In this document: piece after piece, positions 35,760-48,470 of the stretch | Layout: every line of letters begins with the position of its first letter | Position numbering within the stretch: the first letter of the stretch is position 1 | Origin: Mya arenaria | Lineage: Eukaryota > Mollusca > Bivalvia > Myida > Myidae | Length of the DNA: 64,000 bases | Assembly (NCBI RefSeq): GCF_026914265.1 | Contig: NC_069134.1 | Span: 67,573,594 to 67,637,593, forward strand | Reading direction: 5' to 3' | Notes under the pieces: generated by a model | Seen by the model: only the letters and a program-made list of their open reading frames with translations | What the model was told of the DNA's origin: nothing | Databases searched by the model: none | Position numbers and translations under genes: made by a program

Positions 35760-38700
35760 GTAATTCTACTGTGCCTTGCAGTATTGCAGACATTTTAACT
35801 GTTGTTAGAATTATCAGAAGCTATGTAAGCTAAGTATTTGTATTTTATCCGAAACTTTTTAGTACCCAGTTGAAAGTAATATCCGCTGCTATTTTGTACC
35901 CCTTTGATAACATTATCCGGAGCATTTTAGTACCCAGTTGATAATATTATCCGAAGCTTTTTAGTACCCCTTTGATAATATTATCCGAAGCTTTTTAGAA
36001 CCCCTTTGATAATATTATCCGAAGCTTTTTAGTACCCCTTTGATAATACATGCTTGACAATAACTTGGTTAAATTGTGGGACTATAGCTTCAAAATCAAT
36101 ATGAATAACTTGAAATGATTCGTCACATCGATTCCAACGTATTAGCGGATCATATGCCATTTCACTGCCAGCGTCACTTAAATATTGAATGTCGTTTATC
36201 CGACTTGTATTGACGTATTATGATTACCCGATAGCTATTAAAGTTGTGTAAATTACAGAATTAGACATTAAATGTGATTGTATTTGTTGTCCTTGACAGA
36301 CGTGCTAGTTATATAATTGCTAAGATATGTACGTTTGCGATGATTTTGTATAAACACTTACACTTTTTGTGCATGTTATAATATAAATGGTATAGTGATG
36401 ATAAGCTGTATTTGCTTATTATTTAACTTCCTTTTATATTGTTTGTTTATATCTACCGATGAAGGCGTAAAGCCGACACGTTTAAGGTAATAAACTTTAC
36501 GTACTTGTGTAGTTTATTGCATTCATATTCTAATTGTTATACACAATTTCTGTTTTATCCTTTACGTCCCTTGAAAGAAATGGATGATGAGACATTGCCA
36601 ACAATCCCTACACCGGTTTAAGCCTAGTTTATTTCAATTATTATTACTTACGGGCCAGAAAGAATATGAGTACAATGTGGACAAATTACGGTGTCTACTT
36701 TATTAGGATATTGTTTTAGGACTTACCCGTATCACTTGACCTTTCTATTTCAGGCGAACTTCATGTCCCCCTGGAAGTATGTGGGGCTGTTGTCAAACGG
36801 GAACTAGACTACTGGCAAATAAATGAAAACATCATCAAGTCCTGCTGCTGGCGTTCCTACCGCTCGTACATCGAGAACAAGCGTATCCTCGACTCCTTCA
36901 ACCGGAGTATCAGTCGCGAACATGTGAAAATTGACACCAAGAATCTCAAAGGGTGGAAGAGAATTCAGACCAAGGGCTGGTTGATACTGGAACACCCTCG
37001 CACTTCAAAGTTAGCTATGGTGGGTATACGAGGCATTTTAATATAAGGCATATTACAGACCACTTCGGGTCATATGACACTACGCACTTCAAAGTTAGCT
37101 ATGATGGGCATACGAGGCATTTTAATATAAGACATTTTACGCTCCATTTCTAGCCATATGGCATTATCGGAGATATGGACCTCCCAGTCTGCCCCCGAAA
37201 GTGAATGGACATCGGCTATATATTCTTTATCGGGGGATGACCGGCTATCCTTTAATATAATGTCATATGACCATCGGTGGTGTGCTATATTTCTAAGTTA
37301 TGCAGTACAATTGTGTAACTTCTGCATTGTTATGTTATATGAAACACGCCTGCTGCATTTGTGCTCAATTGATGGGTTAATAGTTAATACCCATAGAGGC
37401 AATTAGCGGGCTCTGACTTTCACATAACTTCCCTATTAATAATTCAAAGAAGAATTTCATTTGCAATATTTGTACTTGATTTACCATGAACTGAGTTGAC
37501 ACCTTAATTCCCATGTAAATTAAGTCATCCAAATAAACTTAATGGATGATTTGGTCACGAGCGGATCTTGGACACAGCAAAGACCTTTGGAATCTGGCAT
37601 ATATAATATAAAATCAAATTCGGTTCAAATATGAATCGAGTGCAATTTATAACAAACTGTTTCTGGTACAACAACAGTTCCAGATTTCCAATCCTATAGG
37701 CTAACTAATAAAGGGTCCACAACAGGAATATCTTATAATAGTGGACACTAGTTGTCTGGTTAGTGAAGTGGTTAGCGCACTCGCTTCTCACCAAGGCGAC
37801 CTAGGTTCTATTCCAGGCCTGGGCGCATGTGAGTTTTGTTAGTGGTAGCCAAGCCGTACAAGTAGGTTTTCTCTGGGTACTCCGGTTTTATCTACAACAA
37901 AAGACCACGCTCTCGCGTAAAATCGTGCCAACGAGAGATATTTAGTACAAGTTATCATAACTTTCTTCATAACCGTTGTAAAATACATAATGTTTTAACT
38001 ACTAGTGTACTATACTAGGGTAAACAATAGGACAATGTGTACGAGCGGACAACGTTCCTTTATCTCGACGTTGCGGCTCCATCTAGACGCCTACTTATCT
38101 TGTCTAGACTAATGTTGTGGAAACATTACCCGTTTTATGTCGACATTGTATTTGTTATTTGCTTTAGTGGCATATGCTAACAAGAAGCTAACGTCTGAAA
38201 CTGTGTTATTGTTTGGAAGGCCACAAAATCTCATAAATATATAATGGTTTGTAGAATGTAGGTGCTATTAATTTCCTTTTTGTGTCGAATAAATCCAGTC
38301 AGAATACACAGAATATTAAGGACAGCGAATTTATTGACAACTTTTGGCAGGAGATTATTCGGTCATGTTATTTTCTATTTATTAACACCAACTTCCTAAA
38401 TAGTTTAAGATATCCCGCAACAATTCTAAGACAAACACTAAGATTTAGATTTCAGCTATAGCATTATTGACTTTCAAAGTTCGGCACTAAAATACAACGG
38501 CGTGTTATGCTACATCTCTTGTAGGCAGTGTTTACCCTCTTCTTTCTAAACTTTCTGAGCTTCTTGTCCTGTAATCCGTATATTTAACTTTTTGGGCTAG
38601 TGTACCATTTATAAATATTATCACAGCTAACGAACAATGACACTGTATTCAGTGTATGCAATTACGGGAAATAGTTTGTATTAATAATTCAATAGTAAAG

Positions 38701-41700
38701 TCAGGAATACAGTGAACGCCTCTATTTGAAAGTAAAATGGAACTCTCCCACGCTGGCAGCCTTTATATTCCCCAAGTCAGTTTATGTAACATAGATCAGG
38801 TTTCAGTATCATACCAACTCCAGAGGTGGATCCAGGGTTTCAGTGGATGTGTAATTTAGGGGATGAAAACTTTTGCCTGCGCCCCTACTTTTGCCTTACG
38901 CCCCTACTTTTGCCTTGCGCCCCTCTCTCAGAATCGAAATTTATTTGTTTTAAAGTGTTACAAGGGGGAATGGGGTTACTCCCCAAGATAATTTTAACAA
39001 TTTCTAGTAAGAAATGAAGCATTTTGGGCGTATTTCATTACTCTTTTCTTCTATATTGAAATAAAAAGGAAACTCGGGCGATTTTAGAGGCGGGGGGGGG
39101 GGGGGTCAACATAAGGTCACTTATATAGCAACGTTAGCCGACATTAGGTCTCAAACTTTCAGCCACGTGATCACCATATCAAACATTAGACAACTTAGCA
39201 ACCTAAACCTACAGTAGGTCTCAGACATTAGACCCCCTGGATCCGCTTGTATCAGATTTCTAATCATTCTAATCAATCATTTATATGTAAAAGACAGAAA
39301 CACCAATGTACTTGTAAATCGTGTCATCGCTGGACCGATCTGCCGACATTCAGACCAGATGCCGGTATTTATCTGATATGGTCATGCTCACTGGGGCATA
39401 GTGCAGATTCAAATACCGAACTCAGTTATACCGCACATAACTAATTAAATATACTTTGTTTGTGACATGTATGAGGTCATATACTTGTAAACGGTATAGT
39501 CAAAGCATTAATATCGTACATAATATGAAAGAGCTGATATCAAAATGGAAAGAAGAAAACAACTTAGTCAATGGATATCAAACTATACTTCAATAAAAAA
39601 TACTGAACTAAATATAATATGGGACGGAGCTTAACGGATTAAAAGTAATAGCCAAACATGTACAACATTAAACCACTTGACCACCATGTCCAACATTAAA
39701 CCACTTAACCACCATGTCCAACATTAAACCACTTGACCACCATGTCCAACATTAAACCACTTGACTACCATGCCCAACATTAAACCACTTGACTACCATG
39801 TCCAACATTAAACCACTTGACCACCATGTCCAACATTAAACCACTTGACTACCATGTCCAACATTAAACCACTTGACTACCATGTCCAACATTGGGTCAC
39901 TTAACAACCTCAACATACATAAGGTCTCAAACACTAGGCCACGTGACCATCGTGCACTTGACAATTTCAGGAAACTAACATTGTTTCAGGTATGATGTTA
40001 GAATAATGGCAAATCAAACAAGCTTTGATCTCAAACATTGAGCTAATATACTCGGAATTGATTGACCCAAATCGCCATGATTAATTGAACGTCATAAATA
40101 CACACATTGACTTTGCACTATTGACGTACTCTTTACGAACCAAATGAAACAGTTGAATCCTTCTGTACTTATAACTAGTTCAATGCCACCAAAATGTAGA
40201 AGCGTAGTTTCGCTAAATCCATATAAGTGGCGTCTCATACAAGGTTCATATAATAAGCTGTCTGGCGATTGTTAGTTGGTGTTGGTGTATTTCATAATTG
40301 TATCATAGTTATTTTTTCTCCTTCTCTCAATCCATTGCACATCTTAATGTACTTTTGATTTTTACCCCTCCCCTTCTCATTTATTGTTTTATTTTTCCAC
40401 ACATTCATTTCCCTAACACACTTTTATTCTCCTATCTTTTTTTCTCTCACTAAACACACACCCTTCCTACTCCACTTTTTTACTTTACACTTACCCTTCC
40501 TCTTTCACTCCTTTACAATACACTCACCCTTCTCCCCCTGCTTCTATACTTTACACTCCCCATTCTCCCTCACCCCTTAACTCTACACTCATCATTCCCA
40601 CCACTACTTTACTTTACACTCTCTTCCTCCACCTACCCCTTTACTTTACACTCACCCTTCTCCCCCACCCTTCACTTTACACTCATCATTCCAACCACTA
40701 CTTTACTTTACACTCTATTCCTCCCAACCCCTTTACTTTACACTCTCTTCCTCCCCCTACCCCTTTACTTTACACTCTCTTCCTCCCCCTACCCCTTTAC
40801 TTTACACTCACCCTTCTCCCCCACCCCTTAACTTTACACTCATCATGCCCACCACTCCTTTACTTCACACTCTATTCCTCCCAACCCCTTTACTTTATAC
40901 TCTCCCTTCTCCCTCGCATCTTTACTTTACACTCCCCCTTCTCCCCCACCTCTTTAATTTACTCTCCCCCTTCTCCCCCACCCCTTTATTTTACACTCAC
41001 CCTTCTCTCCCACTCCTTTACTTTACACTCACCCTTCCTCACGGACTCCTTTACTTTACACTCACCCTTCACCCAGCCCCTTTATTTAAAACTCATCCTT
41101 CTTCTCCACCCCTTTATTTTACACTCACCATTCTCCACTACCCCTTTACTTTACACTCATCCTTCCTTCTCCACCCCTAACCTTTACACTCCGCATTCTC
41201 TCCCACCCCTTCACTTAACATTATTCTTCTCCCCATTCTCCTTAGCTCCCACTCCTTTTTTACTCTCACCCTGTCTCCCCAACTTCTTGACTTTACACTC
41301 ACCATTCTCCCCCACTCCTTTTTTACACTCACCCTTCCTCCCCAACCCCTTGACTTTACACTCACCCTTCTCCCCAACTCCTTTTTTTCACTAACCCTTT
41401 CTCCCCAACTCCTTTACTTTACACTCACCCTTCTCCCCCACCCCTAACCTTTTCACTCCGCATTCTCTCCCACCCCTTCACTTAACATTATCCTTCTACC
41501 CCTACTCCTTAACTCCCACTCCTTTTTTACACTCACCCTGTCTCCCCAACTCCTTTACTTTACACTCACCATTCTCCCCCACTCCTTTTTTTACACTCAC
41601 CCTGTCTCCCTAACTCCTTGACATTACACTCACCATTCTCCCCCACTCCTTTTTTTCACTCACCCTTCCTCCTAAACTCCTTTTTTACACTCACCCTGTC

Positions 41701-44700
41701 TCCCCAATTTATTGACTTTACACTCACCATTCTCCCCCACTCCTTTTTTACACTCACCCTTCCTCCCCAACTCCTTGACTTTACACTCACCCTTCCTCCC
41801 TTACTCCTTAACTTTTCACCACCCATCTCCCAAACCCCCATTTACTTTACACTCACCCTTCTCCCCCACTCCTTTTTTTCACTCATCCTTTCTCCCCAAC
41901 TCCTTTACTTTACACTCACCCTTCTCCCCCACTCCATTTTTACACTCACCTTTCCTCCCTAACTCCTTTACTTTACACTCACCCTTCTCCCGCACTCCTT
42001 TTTTACACTCACCCTTTCTCCCCAACTCCTTTACTTTACACTCACCCTTCTCCCCCACTCCTTTTTTTCACTCATCCTTTCTCCCCCAACTCCTTTAATT
42101 AACACTCACCCTTCTTCCCCAGTCCTTTTTAAAACTCACCCTTCCCCCCAAACTCCTTTACTTTACACCAACCCTTCTACCCCACTTCTTTATTTAATAT
42201 CACCCTTTCTCCCCAACTCCTTTACTTTACACTCACCCTTCCTGCCTTACTCCTTTACTTTACACCCACCATTTTCCCCCACTCCTTTTTTTCACACTCA
42301 CCCTTTCTCCTCAACTCCTTTACTTTACACCCACCCTTCTCCCCCACTCCTTTTTTACACTCAGCCTTCCTCCCCAACTCCTTTACTTAACACTCACCCT
42401 TCTCCCCCAGTCCTTTTTTACACTCACCCTTCCTCCCCAACTCTTTTACATTACACTCATCCTTCTCCCTCATCCCTTTGTTTTATACTCACACCTCTCC
42501 CCAACTCCTTTACCTTACACTCACCCTTCTCCCCCACTCCTTTTTCACTCATCCTTTCTCCCCAACTCCTTTACTTACACTCATCCTTCTCCCCCACTCC
42601 TTTTTATACTCATCCTTCCTCCCTAACTCCTTTACTTAACACCCACCCTTCTCACCCACTCCTTTTTTTCACTCATCCTTTCTCCCCAACTCCTTTACTT
42701 TACACTCATCCTTCTCCCCACTCCATTTTTACACTTATCCTTCCTTCCTGACTCCTTTACTCTTTACACCCACCCTTCTCCCCCACTCCTTTCTTTACAC
42801 TCACCCTTTCTCCACAGCTCCATTACTTGACACTCACCCTTCTCCCCCACTACTTTTTTCCCTCATCCTTTCTCCCCAACTCCTTTACTTAACACTTACC
42901 CTTCTTCCACAGTCCTTTTTTACACTCACCCTTCCTCCCTAACTCCTTTACTTTACACCAACCCTTCTACCCCACTTCTTTTTTTAATCTCACCCTTTCT
43001 CCCCAACACATTTACTTTACATTACCCTTCCTGCCTTACTCCTTTACTTTACACCCAGCCTTCTCCCCCACTCATTTTTTACACTCACCCTTTCTCCCCA
43101 ACTCCTTTACTTTACACTCACACTCCCTCACCCCTGTCCCCTTTCCTATTCACTCACCCTTCCTTCATAACTCCTTCACTTTACACTAACACTCCCCCAC
43201 CCCTGTCCCCTTTCTTATTCACTCACCCTTCCTTCATTACTCCTTCACTTTACACTAGTACTCCCCCACCCCTGTCCCCTTTCTTATTCACTCACCCTTC
43301 CTTCACAACTCCTTTACTTTACACACACACTCCCCCACCCCTGTCCCCTTTCCTATTCACTAACCATTCCTTCATAACTCCTTCACTTTACACTAACACT
43401 CCCCCACCCCGTCCCCTTTCCTATTCACTCACCCTTCCTTCATAACTCCTTCACTTTACACTAGTACTCCCCACCCCTGTCCCCTTTCCTATTCACTCAC
43501 CCTTCCTTCACAACTCCTTTACTTAACACTCACCCCCCCACCCTCATCCCCTTTCCTATTCACTCACCCTTCCTTCATAACTCCTTCACTTTACACTAAC
43601 ACTCCCCCACCCCGTCCCCTTTCCTATTCACTCACCCTTCCTTCATAACTCCTTCACTTTACACTAACACTCCCCCACCCCGTCCCCTTTCCTATTCACT
43701 CACCCTTCCTTCATAACTCCTTCACTTTACACTAACACTCCCCACCCCGTCCCCTTTCCTATTCACTCACCCTTCCTTCATAACTCCTTCACTTTACACT
43801 AGTACTCCCCCACCCCCATCCCCTTTCCTATTCACTCACCCTTCCTTCATATCTCTTTTACTTTACACAAACACTCCCCCACCCTTGTCCCCTTTTCTTT
43901 TCACTCACCCTTCCTTCACAACTCCTTTACTTTACACTCACACTCCCCCATCCCCGTCCCCTTTCCTATTTACTCACCCTTCCTTCACAACTCCTTTACT
44001 TTACACTCACACTCCCCCACCCCTGTCCCCTTTCCTATTCACTTACCCTTCCTTTACAACTCCTTTACTTTACACTCACACGCACCCACCCCCGTCCCCT
44101 TTCCTATTCACTCACCCTTCCTTCACAACTTCTTTACTTTACACTCACACTCCCCCACCCCCGTCCCCTTTCCTATTCACTCACCCTTCCTTCACAACTC
44201 CTTTACTTTACACCCACACTCCCCCACCACTGTCCCCTTCCCTATTCACTCACCCTTACTTCCATCAACTATCCTCCTCCTGTTCCTCTTCCTCCCCTTC
44301 CTCTGTCAGAAAAATTGTTCAATCTGTCTTTTGTTGGCCGTCAGTAATATTTTTAGATACAGTATGATGTGTTCACATTTTAATTCAAGACCAGCTAGTA
44401 CTATGTTCCTTTAGCCAAAACTTACAGTGCAATAGCATGCGATAATCTTACACTCGATTAGTGTGCTTTTTCGAACATTTCCATCGTAACGATTTATAAC
44501 GCATAGTTCTTGTTTATATACGCTGCGATACAGATGCACCTAGAAAGTGAATTGGTCATGTCGATTTGTCTGGGCACTATAAAGGAGGCAGTTCATGTTT
44601 TAACTTTGGACCGACAAGAATAATTATTTATTTATGTTAATCACAAACAATTTAAATAATGTATCTGTTTATTATCAGAGATTGAAAAGCTCAGATGAAA

Positions 44701-47700
44701 CTACGGTTAAAACACATTTACAGAACTTGTCATGAAACCTTAAAACGTCGATATTTGTATAATCATTAGGAAATATTATTGATTAGTTTATATTCTATCA
44801 TATGTTTTTATTTTTACCTTTGATAAATTTACCATTTATCTGTAATAGCTCTTAAGAGTAATCTCACAACTTCTCAATGATACATGTGGTGTTTGTGTTT
44901 TAATGGTTTAATGTTTTAATTAATGGTTATAAGATAGAGAGAATAATTTATATGGTTGGTACCAATGTGGAGGAAGACAGGGCTATTGCGCTCTGCTTTA
45001 TTGAGTACCGTGGGACGTTTTGCCAGGAAAATCTCGTTATCGTGAATACTTAATGAGGCACTTACTTCCATTGGTGCCGAATGGGGACCTCCTCGGATTC
45101 TAAGCCAATGAAAATACGTCGTCTAAATTATTTTCTATATTTAGGTACAAAACCCAAATATGGCGTCGTGGTTAATATCCTAAGTCGAAGAGTATGAAAG
45201 GGTATTGAAGCAAAAACTCCATCTTGCTTTCTGCTTTTTACATCTTGTTTTATTGCAACCCTTATTCGTCATCTGAGCATCTTTAGGGTTATAAGTTATA
45301 TTGGCAATGTTGCTTGATGTTATATTCTATTCAGTTTATTTTCAAAGTTGATACCGGATGTTTGATATCTGTTCACTTAAGTTACATGATGCTTCTTTAG
45401 GAGTATACAACTCATTAAGAAACTTCACATGCTCCTAATGACTGTATAGCACATGTAAGCAAGCACTTTGAAACATGCCACAAAGCAGAATGTAAAACAG
45501 CTCCGTCTTTTGACACCAGAGGGCGCAAGTTCGGAAAGTTCTACGGAAACTCTCGAACGCAACTCTTCAACCATGTATGAAGCAGCCCGTCGCCGTCCAG
45601 TATTTAAAACTATTTTTAGAAAAATACGGAAATAATCGACATTATTAGCGCAAAGCCACCTGGTGTAATAAATGAAACATTCGTTTTATAACGTATTGTA
45701 TCATGCTTGTTATATTCGGCTATGCAGTAGTCGTCATGATGCTTGCTGACATTCGTCATTCATGTTGAGTATTGGAAAACAAAGCAAGATAAGAAAGTTA
45801 GTCAGGAAGTAAGCTATAAAGCAAGTTAGAGTAAAAGTTAGCTAAAATAAGAATAGTTAACTAACATTAATAAATAAATTAATAACTGACTGACAAGAAA
45901 TTCAGAAAACATACGTATGCACATGCATGCATAGCTGAATGTCACTTTAGACCAACCAAGATACAAGAATCAACTCTCACAAAGCTAGCATAACAGTTGC
46001 CCAAAATATTAACAAATTAAGGATGCAATAATGCAAGATGTAAAAGTAACAAGGCAAGATGTACACGTCAGAAAGCAAGATGTAATTTTTGCCTCAATAC
46101 CCCTCTATAATGAGCATTAACTTGCGATTTCATTGGGGGAATATTGTTTTCCCCTACCTCTTTAACATTCATTCATTTCCATACAGTATGTTTGTTATTT
46201 TGTAGAAACAATGCTATTGTTTTGCGTGTCCGTAAGATGTCATTGACCTCTTGAAACGCCAATACTTTCCTTGTACTTATTCCCCCTGTCAAGGCGAAAT
46301 CGTGGCTTAACAAGCAATCATTGCCATGGCCATTATCTGATCCTCAATGAAATGTCAAGGTTGAATAAATGTTTTAGATCCATGTGGCATCGTGTAACCG
46401 GGTATTTGATTTGTATATAGCGGCATTTATACGGTCTTAAAGCGTGTGTTTTTATAGCGACGCGGTAGAGTGTCCACCTGCAGATCGAGGGGTCCTGGGT
46501 TCGAAACCCGACGGGTGCACATAGCAATTTATGCAGTCTGTTACAATGGCATTGTCAGTATTCTTTTACACTCTAGTTTGTCAAATGGTCGTGTAATATG
46601 TGGACGGAATATTGCCTGGAGTGCTGATGATGATAACATCAATGTGTGCAATATTGGCTTTATGTGCTAGTTCGTGCAGTTAATGTACTCGTATTATACG
46701 CTTCGCTGTTTTTCTGCCTTCATGAAATTTACGATAACGTTGTTGCAGCTAATTTCTCAGAGAATGGCATACCAGTTGAAAAACAAAACCCGGAAATAAT
46801 CATTTGAAAGAAAAAGCAGAAACATAACTATGTGCATTTTTCACTGATGTTGAATACGGTTTACAGAAATCAATTCAATTAATTTGATTTACGTGGCAGT
46901 ACAGATCTTTGCTTTACGATTTCAGTTCCTTTTGGATCAACTCATTTCCTTGAAATAACGGCAGACATTTGATACTTTTGTATGCATAAAGCATACACTG
47001 TTACAAGAAATATAATGCACTCATTGTCTGGTCGTTTGTTTGTTGTTTGAATAGAGAATCCAATGTTTATCTACCGTATCTTGAGAACGTGTATTTTTTA
47101 TATTATGAGTATAACGGATTATTAAAAGATGCATATTTAAAACGAAAAAAAAAATGATTCTAAAATATAAGAAAACGTAATATTATATTTGTTAATCACT
47201 GTGCAGACGTATTACGGAAATCACCAATGAACGCCACATCCACCCTGTGCTTGCAATTGCTATGCAACAAAAGCATAACTTTTCCAAACAATATATTATG
47301 CTGTATTCCTCCACTCGTTTATTGCAGGTGTATGGAGTGATATCATTGCTATTTGTGGTTGTGTCCATATCCGGCTTCTGTCTGGAGACCCTACCTGAGC
47401 TCCGACCGGACATAGTCAACAACACCATGATAGGAAACACTAGCCCTTCGGGCTGTGAGATGGACCCCACCGTCAAATTCTACATGACCCCTAACAGGGG
47501 GCTACAAATCGTGGACACTATATGTACCGTCTACTTTACTATTGAGCTCATTGTTCGTTTTATTTTTGCACCAGAAAAGTTGAAGTTTGTTCGCGCCGCG
47601 ATGAACATCATAGATTTATTAGCTCTGGTACCATTGTATATGCAGCTTATAGTTAGCATAGACAGCTTTAAGTTTTGTCTTGTTAATGAAAACATGGTGA

Positions 47701-48470
47701 TTGAGATTATGTTCATACTGCGAATTATTAGAATGTTTCGAATATTTCACCTTGTCAAACATTATCAAGCTTTGCAAATATTAGTTTATGCCCTTAAGGC
47801 CAGTGTCCAAGAACTGCTCATGCTAGGAATATTTCTGTTAATCGGAATGCTGGTATTTGCCACAATGATATACTATGCAGAGCGTGAAAGTGCCACCAAG
47901 CCAGGGGACCAGTTTCAGACGATTCCCATTGGTTTCTGGTGGGCAATTATAACCATGACAACGCTAGGATATGGCGATATTTATCCGACCACGCCAATTG
48001 GCTACGTGGTTGGCACTGCGTGCGCTGTAAGCGGCGTCCTCCTCGTTGCTTTGACATTTCCTGTTATTTCCAACAATTTCACGTTATTCTACACCCATGT
48101 TCGGTCACGGCGGAGTCGATGTGACCCAAACAGACCGGATCACAATGACAGTGATAATGACATTTATGAATCTGATAATGAGACAGAGACAAAAATCCTG
48201 TACCAGAATGCCCGTCGTACGTCAAATGGCTCCATCATACTCCCCAACAATCGCAGTTTCGTCATGTCACGGAATATGTCGTGCGTGACAGAGATGTGTG
48301 CAGACACCAACGTCAACGGGAATCTGAAGTTTGACGTGTCCTGCAAAGACGCCAAGTCAATGGTTGACGTGATAGTTAAACGGGACGAGTCCGCTATGTT
48401 TCTACGTGCGGACTCTACGAAGGCTCACTCAGACGACGGCGTCACGTACAGGGGAGGACCCATGGTGTGA
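35429..48470 (+). CDS. Shaw-like (Kv3-class) voltage-gated K+ channel, 3 coding exons
   Basis: Pore-forming subunit of a tetrameric plasma-membrane potassium channel. Exons 35429-35759, 36754-37019 and 47328-48470 join in phase (ACA G|GC; ATG|GTG) to give about 579 residues. The T1 tetramerisation domain (about 47-155) has NVGGVRHETH and the zinc-site pattern HX5CX20CC of non-Shaker channels. Six membrane segments follow: S1 about 200-222, S2 with FTIELIVRF, S3 with NIIDLLALVP, S4 with RIIRMFRIFHLVKH, S5, the pore with TTLGYGD (410-416), and S6 ending SGVLLVALTFPVISNNF. The cytoplasmic tail is about 120 residues and acidic at first. NNT and NTS in the S1-S2 loop are potential N-glycosylation sites. 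Odd points: the S6 PVP hinge reads TFP, and the fourth basic position of the S4 series is His. AATAAA at 48584. An assignment between Shaw and a mollusc-specific Kv branch needs a tree. Confidence 0.93.
35853..36052. repeat. 34-bp tandem repeat in Kv intron 1
   Basis: Five to six units around GATAATATTATCCGAAGC followed by TTTTTAGTACCCCTTT. It begins about 90 bases after the exon 1 donor. Confidence 0.85.
36754..37019 (+). CDS. Kv channel coding exon 2
   Basis: Acceptor TATTTCAG at 36753. It encodes the end of T1 (HVPLEVC and SCCWRSY, holding the zinc ligands) and the T1-S1 linker to TSKLAM. The donor is ATG|GTGGGT. The last 21 bases and the donor region are repeated 84 bp downstream. Confidence 0.92.
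36999..37145 (+). repeat. 84-bp duplication spanning the exon 2 donor
   Basis: The block CGCACTTCAAAGTTAGCTATG with its donor and the following ACGAGGCATTTTAATATAAG occurs at 36999 and again at 37083. In the second copy the junction reads CTATGATGGGC instead of CTATGGTGGGT, so it has no GT at that place. Confidence 0.88.
37751..37960 (+). mobile_element. tRNA-derived SINE in Kv intron 2
   Basis: tRNA-like head with an A-box region (TTAGTGAAGTGGTTAGCGC) and B box GGTTCTATTCC at 37804-37814. A body follows with TTCTCTGGGTACTCCGGTTT, a line seen in many invertebrate SINEs. It is too degenerate at the acceptor stem to be a tRNA gene. Confidence 0.82.
38825..39246. mobile_element. Short inverted-repeat element (family B, copy 2)
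   Basis: Starts GGTGGATCCAGGG and ends CCCCTGGATCCGC. The interior repeats GCCCCTACTTTTGCCTT, and a G run lies at about 39092-39104. It shares its ends with the element at 3057-3351. Non-coding, in Kv intron 2. Confidence 0.7.
39650..39900. repeat. 28-bp tandem repeat in Kv intron 2
   Basis: About nine units of CCACCATGTCCAACATTAAA plus CCACTTGA, with CTACCATG variants. A degenerate lead-in with CATTAGACAACTTAGC occurs at 39180-39240. Confidence 0.88.
40310..44320. repeat. 4-kb pyrimidine-rich minisatellite in Kv intron 2
   Basis: The plus strand is almost free of G for about 4 kb. Units of roughly 60-68 bp vary around CTCCTTTACTTTACACTCAC and CCTTCTCCCCCACTCC. From about 43100 a more regular form appears, with CCCCTTTCCTATTCACTCAC and CCTTCCTTCATAACTCC. 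Open frames such as the one at 43885-44367 are by-products of the composition. Confidence 0.92.
44330..47327. other. Remainder of Kv intron 2
   Basis: AT-rich, mostly unique intron sequence. Apart from the tRNA-related segment at 46452-46522 nothing was recognised. Confidence 0.5.
46452..46522 (+). mobile_element. tRNA-related SINE fragment
   Basis: tRNA-like segment with an A-box-like AGCGACGCGGTAGAGTGTCC and a strong B box in GGGTTCGAAACCC (46497-46509). No acceptor stem can be paired, so it is scored as a SINE head and not a tRNA gene. Confidence 0.6.
47328..48470 (+). CDS. Kv channel coding exon 3 (membrane domain and tail)
   Basis: Acceptor TTTATTGCAG at 47327. It encodes the whole membrane part from VYGVISLL to the stop TGA at 48468 (380 residues). 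Confidence 0.94.
   Translation: MYGVISLLFVVVSISGFCLETLPELRPDIVNNTMIGNTSPSGCEMDPTVKFYMTPNRGLQIVDTICTVYFTIELIVRFIFAPEKLKFVRAAMNIIDLLALVPLYMQLIVSIDSFKFCLVNENMVIEIMFILRIIRMFRIFHLVKHYQALQILVYALKASVQELLMLGIFLLIGMLVFATMIYYAERESATKPGDQFQTIPIGFWWAIITMTTLGYGDIYPTTPIGYVVGTACAVSGVLLVALTFPVISNNFTLFYTHVRSRRSRCDPNRPDHNDSDNDIYESDNETETKILYQNARRTSNGSIILPNNRSFVMSRNMSCVTEMCADTNVNGNLKFDVSCKDAKSMVDVIVKRDESAMFLRADSTKAHSDDGVTYRGGPMV

Noticed and set aside
40845-44367. Pro/Ser/Thr/His-rich frames in the Kv intron
   Set aside because: By-products of a G-free minisatellite; several frames are open in parallel.
46452-46522. Possible true tRNA gene
   Set aside because: A good T-arm and B box, but no acceptor stem pairs and the anticodon arm is irregular.
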